DNA from: Petrolisthes cinctipes
Lineage: Eukaryota > Arthropoda > Malacostraca > Decapoda > Porcellanidae
Direction of reading: 5' to 3'
Assembly (NCBI GenBank): GCA_033782935.1
Contig: JAWQEG010004843.1
Span: forward strand, 55,061 to 119,060
Length of the DNA: 64,000 bases
Both the position numbers and the translations under genes were made by a program. This document shows, piece after piece, positions 1 to 14,000 of the stretch (position 1 is its first letter; every line of letters starts with the position of its first letter). Under the pieces are notes generated by a model. That model did no database searches and was not told where the DNA came from. It worked only from the letters and a program-made list of their open reading frames with translations.

Positions 1-552
1 TACAAATACCGTTGAAGAGGAAGATATAAAGTCTGGATTATAATTATATTATAATTATACTGAGCGTGAATTTAAACTTACCGCCGTATGTTTTCCATCG
101 ACCAGGGAGCAAGGAAAGTTTATTGTAGTATTGAAATAATAACATATTTCATGGGATAGCAACAATTATACAAAATTCTGAAATGCGTGTGAATATCATG
201 CTGGCCAATCTATTTCATGTTCCAATATCAATGTGGCAAGAGACGTCCAGTGAATGATGGTAAATGAAATAAAATTGTACGATTGGGCTGTGTGGCAACG
301 TTTTCGTAGTGAGAGAGGAGGGTCTCGCTTTTCAGTCTTCAGTCTACTCACTCTTCAGACTCAGGCTCAGAGCTCAGTCAACTCTCGTCTGGTGAGGGTG
401 TATGGCTCCTGCTTTCACTATTCCCACGCACGTCGTGTATGTCAGTGACTGGTTCTTGGCACGATCTAGTTAGACGTAACCCAAAACCTGTGTACGACAT
501 ATTATTGTTATACCTGTGTTGAAAGTGAGATCAGTGGCAAGGTGGAGGCAAG
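1..552 (+). promoter_or_regulatory. Upstream region and probable 5' UTR of the LDLRAP1-like gene
   Basis: No coding region is recognised before the ATG at 553. Three arthropod initiator-like TCAGTC strings sit at 332-337, about 340-345 and 374-379, so transcription may start near 330-380 and give a 5' UTR of roughly 170-220 bases. No convincing TATA box was seen at the right distance. The start-site call is inference. Confidence 0.35.
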
Positions 553-3500
553 ATGTCGTCACTACTCCGTGCACTCTTTAACGGCTCCAGCAAACACAAG
601 AGTGAGTACTACAGTAATAATGACCTGCCAGCCTTACTAATAAGTCCTTATAACTGTCAGTACCCTACAAGACTGGAGAATATTACCTATTTATGGATAG
701 AAACCCACGTATTGTTAACACGTAGTCTAATGCTCGTTACGTTTCTCATTCTGTTTTTATGATTCAGGACCAAGGTGCTTCGTTTTTTTTTTTTTTTTTT
801 AATTTGTTGAAAATTTGTTTCTGTTTGACTGCGGGTGATTATCATCCACCTCTATACTGTGGTGTTTGGTTTCTAGGTGTTAATAATTCGAGAAGAGGGA
901 TATAATTCTGCAATTGCTACAGACGGTAAATGGTACCATTTATATATTTTTTATTCGCAGGCTTGTCAATCAACATTCAGAACAGTCGCCACTGACCGAC
1001 AGACCCGACCATCCTCTTTATATGTTCACAAAGCTCAGGGGAGTGAATCATTCAGACGCAATATATGCGTCAACCGATCCCTAATTGTTAACGGGAGCCG
1101 GCAGGAGACGTTTATATTAGATTTTGTTAATTTCACGTATTTTATTAAGCTCTCATTTTGATGTAACTCTTTGATACTAATATGCTTGTTATTCATTTTT
1201 AATGTGTATCGAGGAATTTAGGTTATTTATTATGTGGCCTGCAATACTTTCTGTTTAGACCTTATTACCCCAGGTTAACTTTAGTGTTTGTTTATGTGTG
1301 AACTTAATTAAAGATAGTACTCATGGGTCGAACATTGAATAAATCGTTAACTTATTCCTAAGCTGTATCACGTGAGATCGTTAGTCTGAAGTGTTAAGGA
1401 GCAGTAGTAGTCATCGTGTCACCCCCAAGGATAATTGTCCTTGACCTTGTTTTTCCCCTCCGTTTGAGATTGTCTGGGTACCCATTCCTCAGCACTCGTG
1501 TGTGCAAGATTAAGCGAAAAAAATCATAGTAGATTAGGCATGTGTTCTTGTAGATTGTGGATTTTAATAAGCTATTGCATAATATGGCAGTGTGTCATAT
1601 CGCGGCAAGCGTCACACTATATCACGTGGCTTTGTTTTTGTAACCTGCCATGCTGCTTCAAACGTTCCTATGGTTCAACATTGTTTTCTTTGTTAGAATT
1701 CACTTAATCTTATCTCTTGCACACACTTTAATGTTGGAGAGAATTGTAGCAAGAAAAGAACAGCACATTTAGTGAGCTAGTAGCCCATATAGTAGTACTA
1801 ACACTTGCATGCTATCCCGTGGTGATCACGTGAACACTTTCCATCAGTGCAGCCCCCGTCCGTCCGTCCCCTACCCTCCTCCCCCTTCTTCCTTGTCTCT
1901 CCTCTCCTCCGTTCCATAACCCCGATATTTTGTACATTTGCTTGCTTCCTGATCTTGTTTCTCTTTATTCACTTAGTAGTTACTGATTCAGCTATTATAT
2001 TGCAAGTCACCGAACATTATTATAGATGCCACATTTGCTTCATTCGATTTAGTGTTAGGAATGGTAGTTGACATTCTGTATGCACATTCTACCACCCAAG
2101 CTTCTGTTATGACTCGTGACTCCTTATGCATCTGTTCCTTATTTCTTCTTTACTTGAATTGATTAGCAAGATTATTAACTGTATACTCATACCTGAGCTG
2201 ATATTAAGATTGTTCCTGTGGTTGTATTCACGGATATTTTTACATTGGCAATATAGTGTTCCATTGAAAGATTTCCTGCCCTTACGTGACTAATTTAAAT
2301 CAATTAGCCTAGTCAGTAACTTGTATGGTGACATGGAATACCACGTTATACAATACGGTGCAGTATGTACGGTACTGGTACTACAAAAAAGCAAAACAAA
2401 AACCGAGTAAAAAAAAATAGGATTGACACGAGGTTTCGGATATTATATCTAATTGCATGTTATTTTGTAAGTCCCATCAATACTGTACATTTTTTTTAGT
2501 ACTGCTAAGTGTATCTGTAACTGTACTGTACTTAAAATCAGATAAGTTGTATGTGAGCAGCCTCACAGTGAAAGCTCAGAGTGTGTCAACATTGCTCAAT
2601 CATGACTCAAGTGTTATTTATACTGTAGTTTTGCCTGACGAAAACTGTCATTTTATGGGTCTTGCATACAGCTTGTAGATTATATTTCCTTGTGCTAGTT
2701 CGATGTGCATAGTTAATTAAAGAAGTCTGGAGCCTCATGGGCATGCACACCTTTAATTTCTTTAGTTTGCATCAGTGGAAATAACTGACTGCCCGGAATA
2801 GATGTTACTGTGGCAACACTCTTGAGTTTATCTTATCAGTGAAGGAGAGCTTAGCTATTGTGTGCTAGGCAGTAACTGATAACTTATGTAGTTATAGTTT
2901 AGTATAGAAAGACTTGCCACACCTCCCCTTTCGTAACACCTCTGCATCACTTGCTGTACTCGTCATCTTCCACACTTTTCTCCATGCACCCATCCTACAC
3001 TCGTTTTATAATTACCAGCACTTTCGACCACTGGTTTATTTTCCATCGTACCCACAGTTCACATCTATGTAGGCTATATGACCACCACTACATTGGTACC
3101 CAGAAGTCGAATATTCATTGTAACCCCACCCACAGAAAACTCCACTAGGCATAGACTAGTGTACTGTTATAAAATACCAGTGGTGATAGGCTACTCGTAA
3201 GATATGGTTAGTTGTATTTATGCCCATTTTACCTCGAAATATATGAATGGTGTGGTCTTTCAGTAGCTAGGACTTTTATAAACTGACTGAAGACGCCAGG
3301 GGAATACGTGCACCGTCCCAACATCAGGAAACTACCGTGGAGAAAGAGTAAATAACCTGACCATAAAAAGCGACCTCCAGGTTCTCATTCGGCGCCTTAT
3401 ATGGTAGGGGGGAAGAAAAGTAACTGTGGTAAAGTGCAGACGGAAGGAGCCTCTAAACATTCATGGCTTTGGAGTGTTAGCAAATACATTCTCTTAGTTT

Positions 3501-5010
3501 CCCAAGGTATTTTTTTTTTTTTTTTTCACTTCCTCCCTTTTGGTTCTATGCCTCTTAATCTAACGAGAATAGTGTGTCGGGGAGAAAGAGTGATATCCAA
3601 AACGTTTAATTTTTTTCAATAAATACATGCGCAACAGCTGGCACATTCGATAAAATAATGATATCGTGCCGTCGTCCAAATTTTTAGGGAATAGTTTACT
3701 TCTGGTAACTTAGAGCACATTGATTCCTCCAAAGTGCGGTATGCAAGGCAACAGGACCATATTAATTTGAAATAGTTTGGGGGAATAATTTATTCCTCCA
3801 GGTTTACCAACACTGGCCTACCTCCCTTAATTAATGGTCAAAGTATGATGAACCCTAGATAGAGATGTGTAGGTGGCAGAGCCTGGCCTGTGGAACGTTT
3901 TTAGTTGGCACAGGCTGACGTAACACTAACAGGGTATGGCGTCAAGGCCACACACGCATCCCATCCCTTGGCTTAGGATATATCAAGGATCATAGACTAT
4001 AAACCTTTATATGTATGACCCCATGCCTAGAATAGACCATCTTGACTGTCCTATATTTTCAACAGAAGGTCATTACTCATCCATCATCTTCACTGTCTCG
4101 TATGTGATGGTCTGGTGCCACAATATTCTGAATATAGATTAATGAACCTAAAGTATATGCATTGTCCCCTTTTAAGTATGATTGAACTGTATTCTAACTG
4201 ATTATGGCCGCCATTAGAATGGTTTGTGATGGTGTTGTGATAAAATAATTGGGTGTTGTTGGGTATTGTTGTTTTGTGACGTCATCTCCCGCGTTGTTGT
4301 GACCTCCCTCTATATTACGAGGTTAATTAAGGGAGAGAGGAGGGAGAAATCTCGCTTGTACCGTTGCAATGTGACTTGTTTCTCATCGTCCTCATCAAGA
4401 TCCCTCTTAGTGACTACTGTATGAGGGATCTTGGTCCACATCACCACCACATCACCTCATTTCTCGTCCACATTACCTTATTTCTCGTTCACATCACCAC
4501 CTCATTCATCTCTCTTCCACATCACCTCATTTCTTTCCAAATAACCACCTCATTCATTCCTCCTCCACATCACAACCTTCCTCATTTCTCGTCTACATCA
4601 TCACCTTCTTCATCTCACCTGCACATCATCACCTTCTTCATCTCACCTGCACATCACCACCTACCCCATATCTCCTCCACATCACCACCTACCCCATATC
4701 TCCTCCACATCACCACCTACCCCATATCTCCTCCACATCACCACCTACCCCATATCTCCTCCACATAACCACCTACCCCATATCTCCTCCACATCACCAC
4801 CTACCCCATATCTCCTCCACATCACCACCTACCCCATATCTCCACATCACCACCTTCCTCATTTCTCCCACATCACCACCTCATTCATCTATCTCTTCCA
4901 CATGACCACCACCTCATCTCTGAAGGAAAGTTTGCCATATGTAACTCTGACGTTAATATATTTGTCTGTAAACTTGATATAAATATTTAACTGGTTGTGG
5001 AGGAGCCTTG

Positions 5011-5047
<37 letters not shown>

Positions 5048-8000
5048 GTGACGTCAGGTGGGTGTGTAGCAGATGTGAATGAAATAGGATAAGCGGTTGT
5101 GAAGATGTGAATGAAGTTGTGTGAGGTGGATGAGGCAGAGAAGCGATGTGATGTGGATAAGTGATGTGAGGTAGTTTAGGGTAGATGGTTGTGAAGCGAG
5201 TGTGAGGTAGATAAGCGAGTGTATGTTGGTTAAGTGATGTGAGGTAGTTTAGGGTGGATGGTTGTGAAGCGAGTGAGAGGTAGATAAGCGAGTGTATGTT
5301 GGTTAAGCGATGTGAGGTAGTTTAGGGTGGATGGTTGTGAAGCGAGTGTGAGGTAGATAAGCGAGTGTATGTTGGTTAAGCGATGTGAGGTAGTTAGGGT
5401 GGATGGTTGTGAAGCGAGTGTGAGGAAGTGAACCAATGTAAATTATTTGTAATATAGTTAAGAGAGTGTTAAATAATGACCCGAGGCGGAAGTTGTTAAA
5501 AAAAAAACCCATCTTTCCCCCCATCAATTACATACATCATCAGTTTTAATAGTTGTTAATTACTTCCCTTGTTATTATAGTTCATCCTTTCTCCTCATTA
5601 TTATCTTATTGGCCTTCCTCTCCTTTCACCACAAACCATCCGTCTCCACCCATTTCATTCTACTTACGCATTTCTCTCCTTCCGTTCTCTTTCTCTCCTA
5701 TCTCCTTCCGTTCTTTCCTTCCTCTTTCCTTCCATTTACTTACGCCCCTCTCTCCCGTTCTTTCCTTCCCTCCGCTCTCCTTCCGTTCTTTCCTTCCCTC
5801 CTCTCTCCTTCCGTTCTCGTTCCCTCCTCTCTCCTTCCCCTCCTCTCTCCTTCCCCTCCTTTCTCCTTCCCCTCCTTTCTCCTTCCCCTCCTTTCTCCTT
5901 CCCCTCCTTTCTCCTTCCCCTCCTTTTTCCTTCCCCTCCTTTCTCCTTCCCCTCCTTTCCTTCCCTCCTTTCCCCTTTCATTCTACTTCCCTCCTCTTCC
6001 CTTCCATTCCACTCTTCTCTTCCCTTTAAAGAAAGGGTGGTTGTACACTCGCAATCCAAAACTTGTATCCAGGTCTTGTTGAAGTTTCGATTCAGTTGAC
6101 ATACTAGTGAAACAATGACAACGCTTATCCTATTTCATATTTGCTTGAGCTCGCTAAATTAATACTCGATCAGGCCATTCGAAGTAAGCCTGGATACATA
6201 TTTTGGATTGCGAGTGTACATACATAAGTTAAGAAACATTGTTACACTTATAAAACTACACTATTGGCATCATATAACAAAAATGTGTTTGAAGTATGTA
6301 GCCTACAGATACTTAATAAAACCTCTGAATATATAACGTAACTTTAGATAACGAAGCTATATGTGAAGCGACTCGCGTAACGTACAGTCTGCAGCATAAA
6401 TTCGCGTCCATGTCGTGTACTTCATTTTGTTAGTAAGATTAGAAAGTTAGTTGCATTTTGAACCAGTTTATTTTATTCCACCAACATATATACGTAATTT
6501 ACCATATGAGAACTATACCTGTCATCTCTGTATTAAAATTGTATTAAAACATCACTATAGCTAATACATACACAGGTGTAAATGAAGCGAACTTATGCTG
6601 CCGACTGTACATAGGAACACGAGAAAGACTTGCATGACGTCACAAGGAAATGCCTAGTGTAAGATCTGGGTAGCAACTGGACAGAGTATATGTATCCTCC
6701 TACAATACCGTACCCACATAGTTGCTGACGTAATTATAATCCCCCCTCGACGACAGGGAAGGGTTCAGGAAGATTATAATAAATATTCTGACGTCAAGGG
6801 GTAGTAAGTTCAGTGTTATAGTAAATCTGGAGCAACTGATTCCTCCTATCTATACCAGGAAACAGAAGCAGGCGAACGAAAATAATGGTGGCCTGTTGCT
6901 TGGAATGGTTATGAGGAATCGAGTCACTCCAGATTTAGCAACAGAGTACTACCCCCATAATGTAAGAATATATGTCATTCAAAGTATATTTTGTTTTTAA
7001 TACCCATAGACGAGTTCGTTGTGACCGAAATATGTCCCGTGTAGCTAAGGAAAATAACACTAGTCGTTTACGGTCGTTCAAACTGCTTGTGATAATTATA
7101 GCCTAGTGTATCGGGCAAATTCTAGGTCACTAATTCCTCCCAGACGCTGCAAAATATTTCTTTATAATAGGGGCGTGTGGTATGGTATGGAGAAATTAGT
7201 TATAAACGGTTTGTCACCACAGACCCATGCAAAGGAATATTATCAGGCATTTCCCGTCATTTTTCTTGCGTTTTCAGTCTACGTTAAATACTTCATTATC
7301 TAGTTTTATTAACCTCTTGGACTCGGGATCTTCCTTGTGGGGGATAAAAACTGGAGTCACTGTATTGTCTCTATAAGGGTTTATTTTTATACAGCCACGG
7401 GCAAGAGTTTGTGGACAGTGTCTGTATTCATTATCAGAGAGAGAGAATGGAGGGAAGGAGTTGTCAACGTATCCATCGTTTTAAATTACAAAAGTTATGG
7501 CCAGGTTTGGGAAAAAAATGCAAATATACCTGAGGTTCAAAATATAATAGTTTCCTTATGGTTGTGGTGGTGGTAATGATGATTGGTAATGGTCTGGTGT
7601 TGTAGTTAAGTATTTGTTGTTGTTTTTTATATAGTTGTGTTGGTGAATGTACTGATGGTGGTGGGTGGCAGTGGTTACAGTGATGTAATTACCAGTACGG
7701 AAGTGGTTGGTTTCATCAGAGGTGGTTGTAAAGAAACTGAAAAAAAAAAAAGTTGGGTCTGATTATTTTTATAGCGGCCAAATGGGAGAGGTGACAATCT
7801 CTCCAAACTGTGCCAGGAAACAAACAGGCCCCCCCTTTTTTTTTTATATAATTATAAGAGTACAGTACTGTAGTTTGGAGGGCTGAGTCGATTCCAATTT
7901 GCCCATAATATTGACCTTTGAAATGAAGAACGACCCTCTTAAATACCTTCTATCAAATGAAAACTAGGTGGTGGTGGTCGTGGTCTTGGTGGTAGTGCAC

Positions 8001-11000
8001 ATTTTGGCAGAGGAACAGCAGGAGACGTCGTGTCCCTCATTCATACATAGCCCGTTTCGTGGAAGGAGTGTGACCAAAGTTAGCTGTGAGCCTCTTCACC
8101 TTGGACCACCAGAAACTTCAACATATTGTCAGCAAGAAGAAAATTTATGCTATCACTAGGCTAGAGAGGCTCGAGGAAGATTACGTCCCAACCATGCCTC
8201 CTGTCAATCAAACTTCCGGTGTGTGAGAAAACAAACACCAACATGACTCATCTCGTGGTAGTAATCTTAAGGCGCCTTGATTCCTCCAAAATATGCCAGG
8301 AAACAGGACCAAATTGACAAAAATAATGGTGACCTATTGCTTGGAAGGAATGGTTTCGAGGAATCAGTTGCTCCAGATTTACCAACACTGTACTGTCCCT
8401 TTAACCTGTTTCGTAAATATGATGCCGAGAACACCTCCAATATTTGCCAGGGAAAGTCCATTCTGATCTTCTTTTGTGACTTGCTAGAGTATTTGTGCCA
8501 AGTTTTGGTGGTGGAGGTGGAGTTAAAAGTGGGTGGAATGTGATGGTAGTTGTACTGAGTGAAGTGGAGATGCACAAAAGTAGTAGGTAGGTAGTTGTGT
8601 TGATGTTTAGGGGGTATTTCACTTTTGTTACATTGGAGTACCTTGATTCCTCCAAAGTATGCCAGGAAATAGGACCAGATGAACAAAAATAATGGTGTTT
8701 TGGTGCTTGGAATATTTTGGAGGAATCAGTTGCTCCAGATTTACCAACACTACTTTACCCTTAATGGTAGTGTACGATTTAGTTTCATATTATGTCACAA
8801 GTTGTTCTGTTTAGTACGGGAGTTAATTTGTCCTGGAGATGTACGAAGGTGGTAGTTGTGTTGGTGTTAATGGTAGTGTATGTTAGGATTCATATATCAC
8901 GAGTAGGCCTATTTCTGTTTAGTACCGGAATGTGTCTTGGAGGGGGGGAGGGTTCCGTTGTCTCGGCTTGACTTCATGAATAAAAAATAAAAAAAACTTG
9001 AATGAAATGACTATAGAGGTCGCAGATTGTCCTGTCGTTGTGGTGTTGCTTGTGTATGTATTTTAACTCATAGATGACGGGGTGTTTCCTATTATAGTTA
9101 AGATTGTCTGGTATATTGTCTCGTGTATTGTATAAGGCTGTAGCTATTAGTTTATTGAACAAACAATGACTGGATACATAAAATAAATGATCTGGTGGTA
9201 GGCAGAAACTTGGGAAGTCGCCATCCAATGCTAGCCACTTGTCTTGAAGGGAGTAGAGTTGGAGTTACAGGAAGTAATAAAGGTGTTGTGTTGTGTAGAC
9301 ATTGAAGGTCATGACAGTATAATTATATCACAATTACATAAAATTCTCTCCAAAAGGTTATTTAATTTGTTATATCCTGGGTCGAATCGGGTTATGTTTT
9401 CCTGATTTTATAATACCAAATGAAATCGTAAAAACACACTCATAGGTTGTTACGTAATTCTGGTAACAAGTAAACAAATAAAACAACCCGCTGGCAGACG
9501 TAATGATGGGGAATGAGATGCAAGGAAAGAAAGAAGCAGAGTCTACAGATGTGACGTGACCCCTCCCTATGAGTGGACAAACATGACGGGCAGAAGTGGT
9601 TGCTAGGCTGGCCAAATTAAGGGGCGAAAGCAGCTAAGACGTATCCTACCATTTGTATGTAGATGGGACGGAAGATACGGTACCCAAGGAACCTAAGTAA
9701 TTTGTTTTGTTTATGCTAAGAATGCTTCCGTGAAATGGTTGAAGAAAATGAGATAAACAAAATAGCGCTGCTGTGCCTCGCCTAAAACTTGTAAACATCA
9801 CCAACAGGAGCAGAGAGGGAGGGAATTTAGTGTATTTGTGACTGGTGACATAATACCCAGCTGGATGGATGCCGAGTGTCAGCAACCACGCGGTGATGTT
9901 GAGATGCCATGTATACACGAGACTAGCCAATTTTATAATAATACCACACTATCAAGTCAGGCTATCACAGTGCAACTCAGCCATGGTCATTTAGGCTATT
10001 CTGGGCCAGGAGACGAGGGATCTAGAGGCCTTGGGAGAGTGTGGGGAGGGGGATATATGCACACAACGCGTCATGGTCGATATTCAATGACATGAAGCTA
10101 CATTGGTTTTGCTCTAGATTCTGATAATCTTCGAGCCCTCGACACTAGCATTTATGACGCACGGATATTGGACAAGCCTTCATGCGAATTTAGGACACAA
10201 ACAATGATGAAATTCTCAGCTTCTTTCCCGGTACTCGCGCCTGTCTCAACTTGACAGTCCCTGATACTGACTTATGCCGCACTGGGTCCTGTCCTAGGTA
10301 CCCCACTTTAGATTATGCAAAGGTACCGGTGCCACGTCTGAAAAGTTACTGTTATGTCCAATATCATTATGAAGCACATTCAGTATGTCTTTATCTGAGA
10401 ACAAACATAACCTCAAAGTGACGGAGGAGTACTATTTACAGTAGGCGAGCAGTAAGGATTCAAGGTTAACTGGTTTGTATGCATACTCGGTGGAAGAGGA
10501 GGTGGGGGAGTGATGACAACCCCCCTCCGACCACCACGACCCCAATGACTTCCCTTCCCCACTTCTCTGTCGGTACTGGTAAGGAATTTTTACCCTCGCA
10601 AGGAGATTTTTGTGTGTATGTGAGCGTGTGTGTGCTCCATTCCCTTGTCGCTTAGTAAGAATTGTGTGTGTTTTGGTGAGGGAGATAGAGAGGGGGAGGT
10701 GACTGTCTCTGTACTTGTACCGTACGTGCGCAGTGTTAAGTGTACTTGTACCGTACGTGCGCAGTGTTAAGTGTTTATCATTCCTCGATACCAGATAACC
10801 AGTGTTGTAAGATAGCAGAGGGATAGCATACGCCGTTATATAGATTCAGTAGATTGGATGTATGCTACATAAGACTACATAGCCTACATAAGCTTCAGTA
10901 TTCCAATTTCATGTTGGATGTTGTAGTGTTGTAACTCGTGTAACCTAATCATAAGGAATATCATATTACCTATACCTTTTTGTTAGAAGAAATTTTTATT

Positions 11001-14000
11001 CTACTTGATGCTGTAACGTTTAAGTTGATGGGAACCAGTGAAGTGAGTGACGAACCTCAGGGTATTAAAGTTTGAGCTTAGTATTGTTATGTAGCATCAC
11101 TCATAATATTCCCTCTCAGTTTAATGAAGAACAGTTTTAGAACAAGAACGAGCATTTACCCAATCAGGTCATCACTCACGAGGTGTATTATGTACAGCCA
11201 CAATCAAATATCCACCGACACTTAACTTCCATCGTAGTAAATATCTTGGTAATAAAGAACAACACGTGTATGATTTTGCAGCACCTCATAATAATAAATG
11301 AGGGGGTTGAGTTGACGTAAAATGTTGTAAGATTATATTTTTATTTGAGACTTTATTTATTTGCACGATGGAAGGAAGGTGTCGGTGGTTATTTGATTGT
11401 GCCTGTACCCTAACTTGTATTTTTTGTCGAATATTGGTATGGAAGTAGGGGTCCCGGTAGTTCAGGTTACCGGTATATAGCAGAAAATCGATTAACAAGT
11501 ATATTTAGTTTATCGAAATGATTATGTAGGTATTTAGGGTACGTTCTGGTAAGTATATCAAGGAATTTTTGTATTCAAGGGGTTGTTTTTAGTTAAATGC
11601 GTTAACTTGGAGATGGTTGTGTTGTTGAAGACAGATCTTTAGTGCAAGTGTCCTCAACCATCTCACTCAACACTCACTCACTCCCCATCAGCATTTCTTT
11701 CTTCGTCTTACCCCAACTCCACTTTCCCAACCCCTTCCTTGCCTGAACTCCACTTTCCCAACCACTTCCTTGCCCCAACTCCACTTTCCCAACCACTTCC
11801 TTGCCCTAACTCCACTTTCCCAACCACTTCCTTGCCCTAACTCCACTTTCCCAACCACTTCCTTGCCCTAACTCCACTTTCCCAACCACTTCCTTGCCCT
11901 AACTCCACTTTCCCAACCACTTCCTTGCCCTAACTCCACTTTCCCAACCACTTCCTTGCCCTAACTCCACTTTCCTAACCACTTCCTTTCCCACATTTGC
12001 TTTGCTTTCCAATCTTCCTTTAACCTAACCTCCAATTCATTTTCCCATCCTCTCAAATCTCACCTCCACGTTCCCATCCTCACTCATACATCTCCCTCCC
12101 CATCATCCCATCCCTCCACTACCCCCTGTCATCACCTCAGCCTCCCCATCCTCCCTTACTTACTTACTATACCTACCCCTCGCCGTCAAAGGGGTGGGCT
12201 GGAGTCTCTGATTTATGTAATATTACTGCTATTGCCAAGTATGTGTGTGTGTGTGTGTGTGTCTGTGTGTGTCTGTTGCTGGGGCAGTATATACCACCAC
12301 CTGTGTTGCTATGGCACTTTACCACTCCCACTCTTGGTTGACGCACGTGTTGGGTGCAATACTTTTCTCATAGACTTCACGGTTCAGTTAAAAAGGGTCT
12401 AGTATTTATGTTTGGTCATACCTACTCAGCCAAGCTTGGGTTATGTATAGGTGGCGTCTGGGACATTTAATGGTTCGGGGATTCATTTCTCTGAGTACGT
12501 AAATTGTAATTAAAGGTTGTGTTGTTCTCGTGTAAGGGTTTGTAAGAGTAGTCCTACCAGAAATATATTCAGGCCTTGAGAAGAGAGTCTGAGGGTGATT
12601 TTAATTAACTCGCTATCGATTAAAATGAGTTTCGTCGCTAAATTCGCACTGTAATATAATAGGACCTGAGCGACGAAGAGTATATTTCCTCGAATAAGTA
12701 ATTTAGTGATACCACCCTGAGAGTGTTCACATGTCCCTGTAGGTGCTGGTTAATTGAATACCTGTTGACGTATTAACACCCTGTTTACCTTGATTGTCTC
12801 TGCTCCCCTTCTTCCCCCCAGGTGACAGTCCCATCCCATGTAGCCTATACCTACCCACCCACTCAGTCTTGAATGTATAATGTACACGTGTAACTATTTA
12901 CCGAATTGAGGCATAATGTAGAGCAAGGTTGTTTTTATTTAAGAGTCCACTTTTGGTCTTATTAGGCTGCAGTTTTTATTACACAGTTGGTAAGACATGG
13001 ACTCGGTGTTGTCTTTTGTTTTTCTGTAGGTTTGCCGTTATTCAGAAGAATATAAATAAAACTACTCATCGTGCTGCAGAAGTTGATAATGTAAACACAC
13101 TAATTGAGAGCGAGTCTATGATGGTTGCACTCATTCCTCCTTTTATTGTTAATTTTCTTCATTCTCTCTCCTATCACCTCCACCCTGTCTTCATTCTCCC
13201 TTCTGCCACCACTCCCAGTCTCCCACCCTAACTCCCTGGCCACGCCCGCCCTTCTCGCTGTCCCCTTTAAAAATATTCAAGTGACCCACTTTCTGAGTCC
13301 AGCGGGATCCTCCTTGGTTGTAGTTGTAGTTGTGGTAGGTATTGGTAGTAGTAATTCATACCGATAGGTGGAGAATTAAGTAGTAGTTTTAGTAGGATGG
13401 TAGTAATGGTTGCCAAATATGTAGATACTCTTTGTTAAGGTGCAAGGCTACGTGGAGTAAAAAACGCTTAAAAATGGAATTACATAACCAATCATCTATA
13501 AGAAAACAGCTCAACCAGGTAACCTTTGATGACAAGTCTAACGGTGGAACTATAATACAAAGCCTTTTTGTCATCATAATTGGACATTTCTTTGCCGAGG
13601 TAACCATGATATTTTTTTCTTTTTCAGAGTTGTCGGAAGAGTGGGCGACGATCCGTGAGCCCGTGGTGGAGGGAGTGACCTTTTACTGTAAGTACCTGGG
13701 CTCGACCCTGGTGGACGACCCCAAAGGTGAGGCGGCCACAGCTGAGGCCATCAAACGCATCATCCACACCGCCAAGCAGGTCGCCAGGAAGCCCGAACCA
13801 GTCTCACTCCACGTATCACTCCAAGGCATCAAAATGGAGGACTCTACCACCAGTGACCTCCTCCTTCAGACCTCTATATACAAGTTAGTTTATAATTAAT
13901 TATTCCCTCCTCATCCCCATTTTTTGCATTAATTAATTGCCTTAATTTCTTTCCTCTTTCCTTCCCCTCATCCCCATTTTTTCCATAATTTCATTGTCTT

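Larger units (their letters stand above)
602..13627 (+). other. Intron 1 of the LDLRAP1-like gene (13 kb)
   Basis: Donor GTGAGT at 602; acceptor TTTTCAG ends at 13627. No conserved coding exon was recognised inside. It holds minisatellites (4640-4850, 5160-5440, 5700-5990, 11735-11990), a GT run near 5012-5044, two TA-flanked inverted-repeat elements (6042-6220, 6383-6609), several copies of the GATTCCTCC fold-back family (near 3715, 6798, 8267 and 8625) and a 31 bp tandem duplication at 10710. The long first intron behind a 16-codon exon could carry enhancers, but none can be identified from sequence alone. Confidence 0.8.

Noticed and set aside
5553..6082. Two overlapping Ser-Phe-Pro frames
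   Set aside because: Pyrimidine minisatellite read in two frames; no conserved sequence.
13432..13627. In-frame extension upstream of LDLRAP1 exon 2
   Set aside because: Open by chance; the acceptor at 13627, the phase and the match of exon 1 (KHK then KLSEEW) to vertebrate ARH favour splicing from 601.
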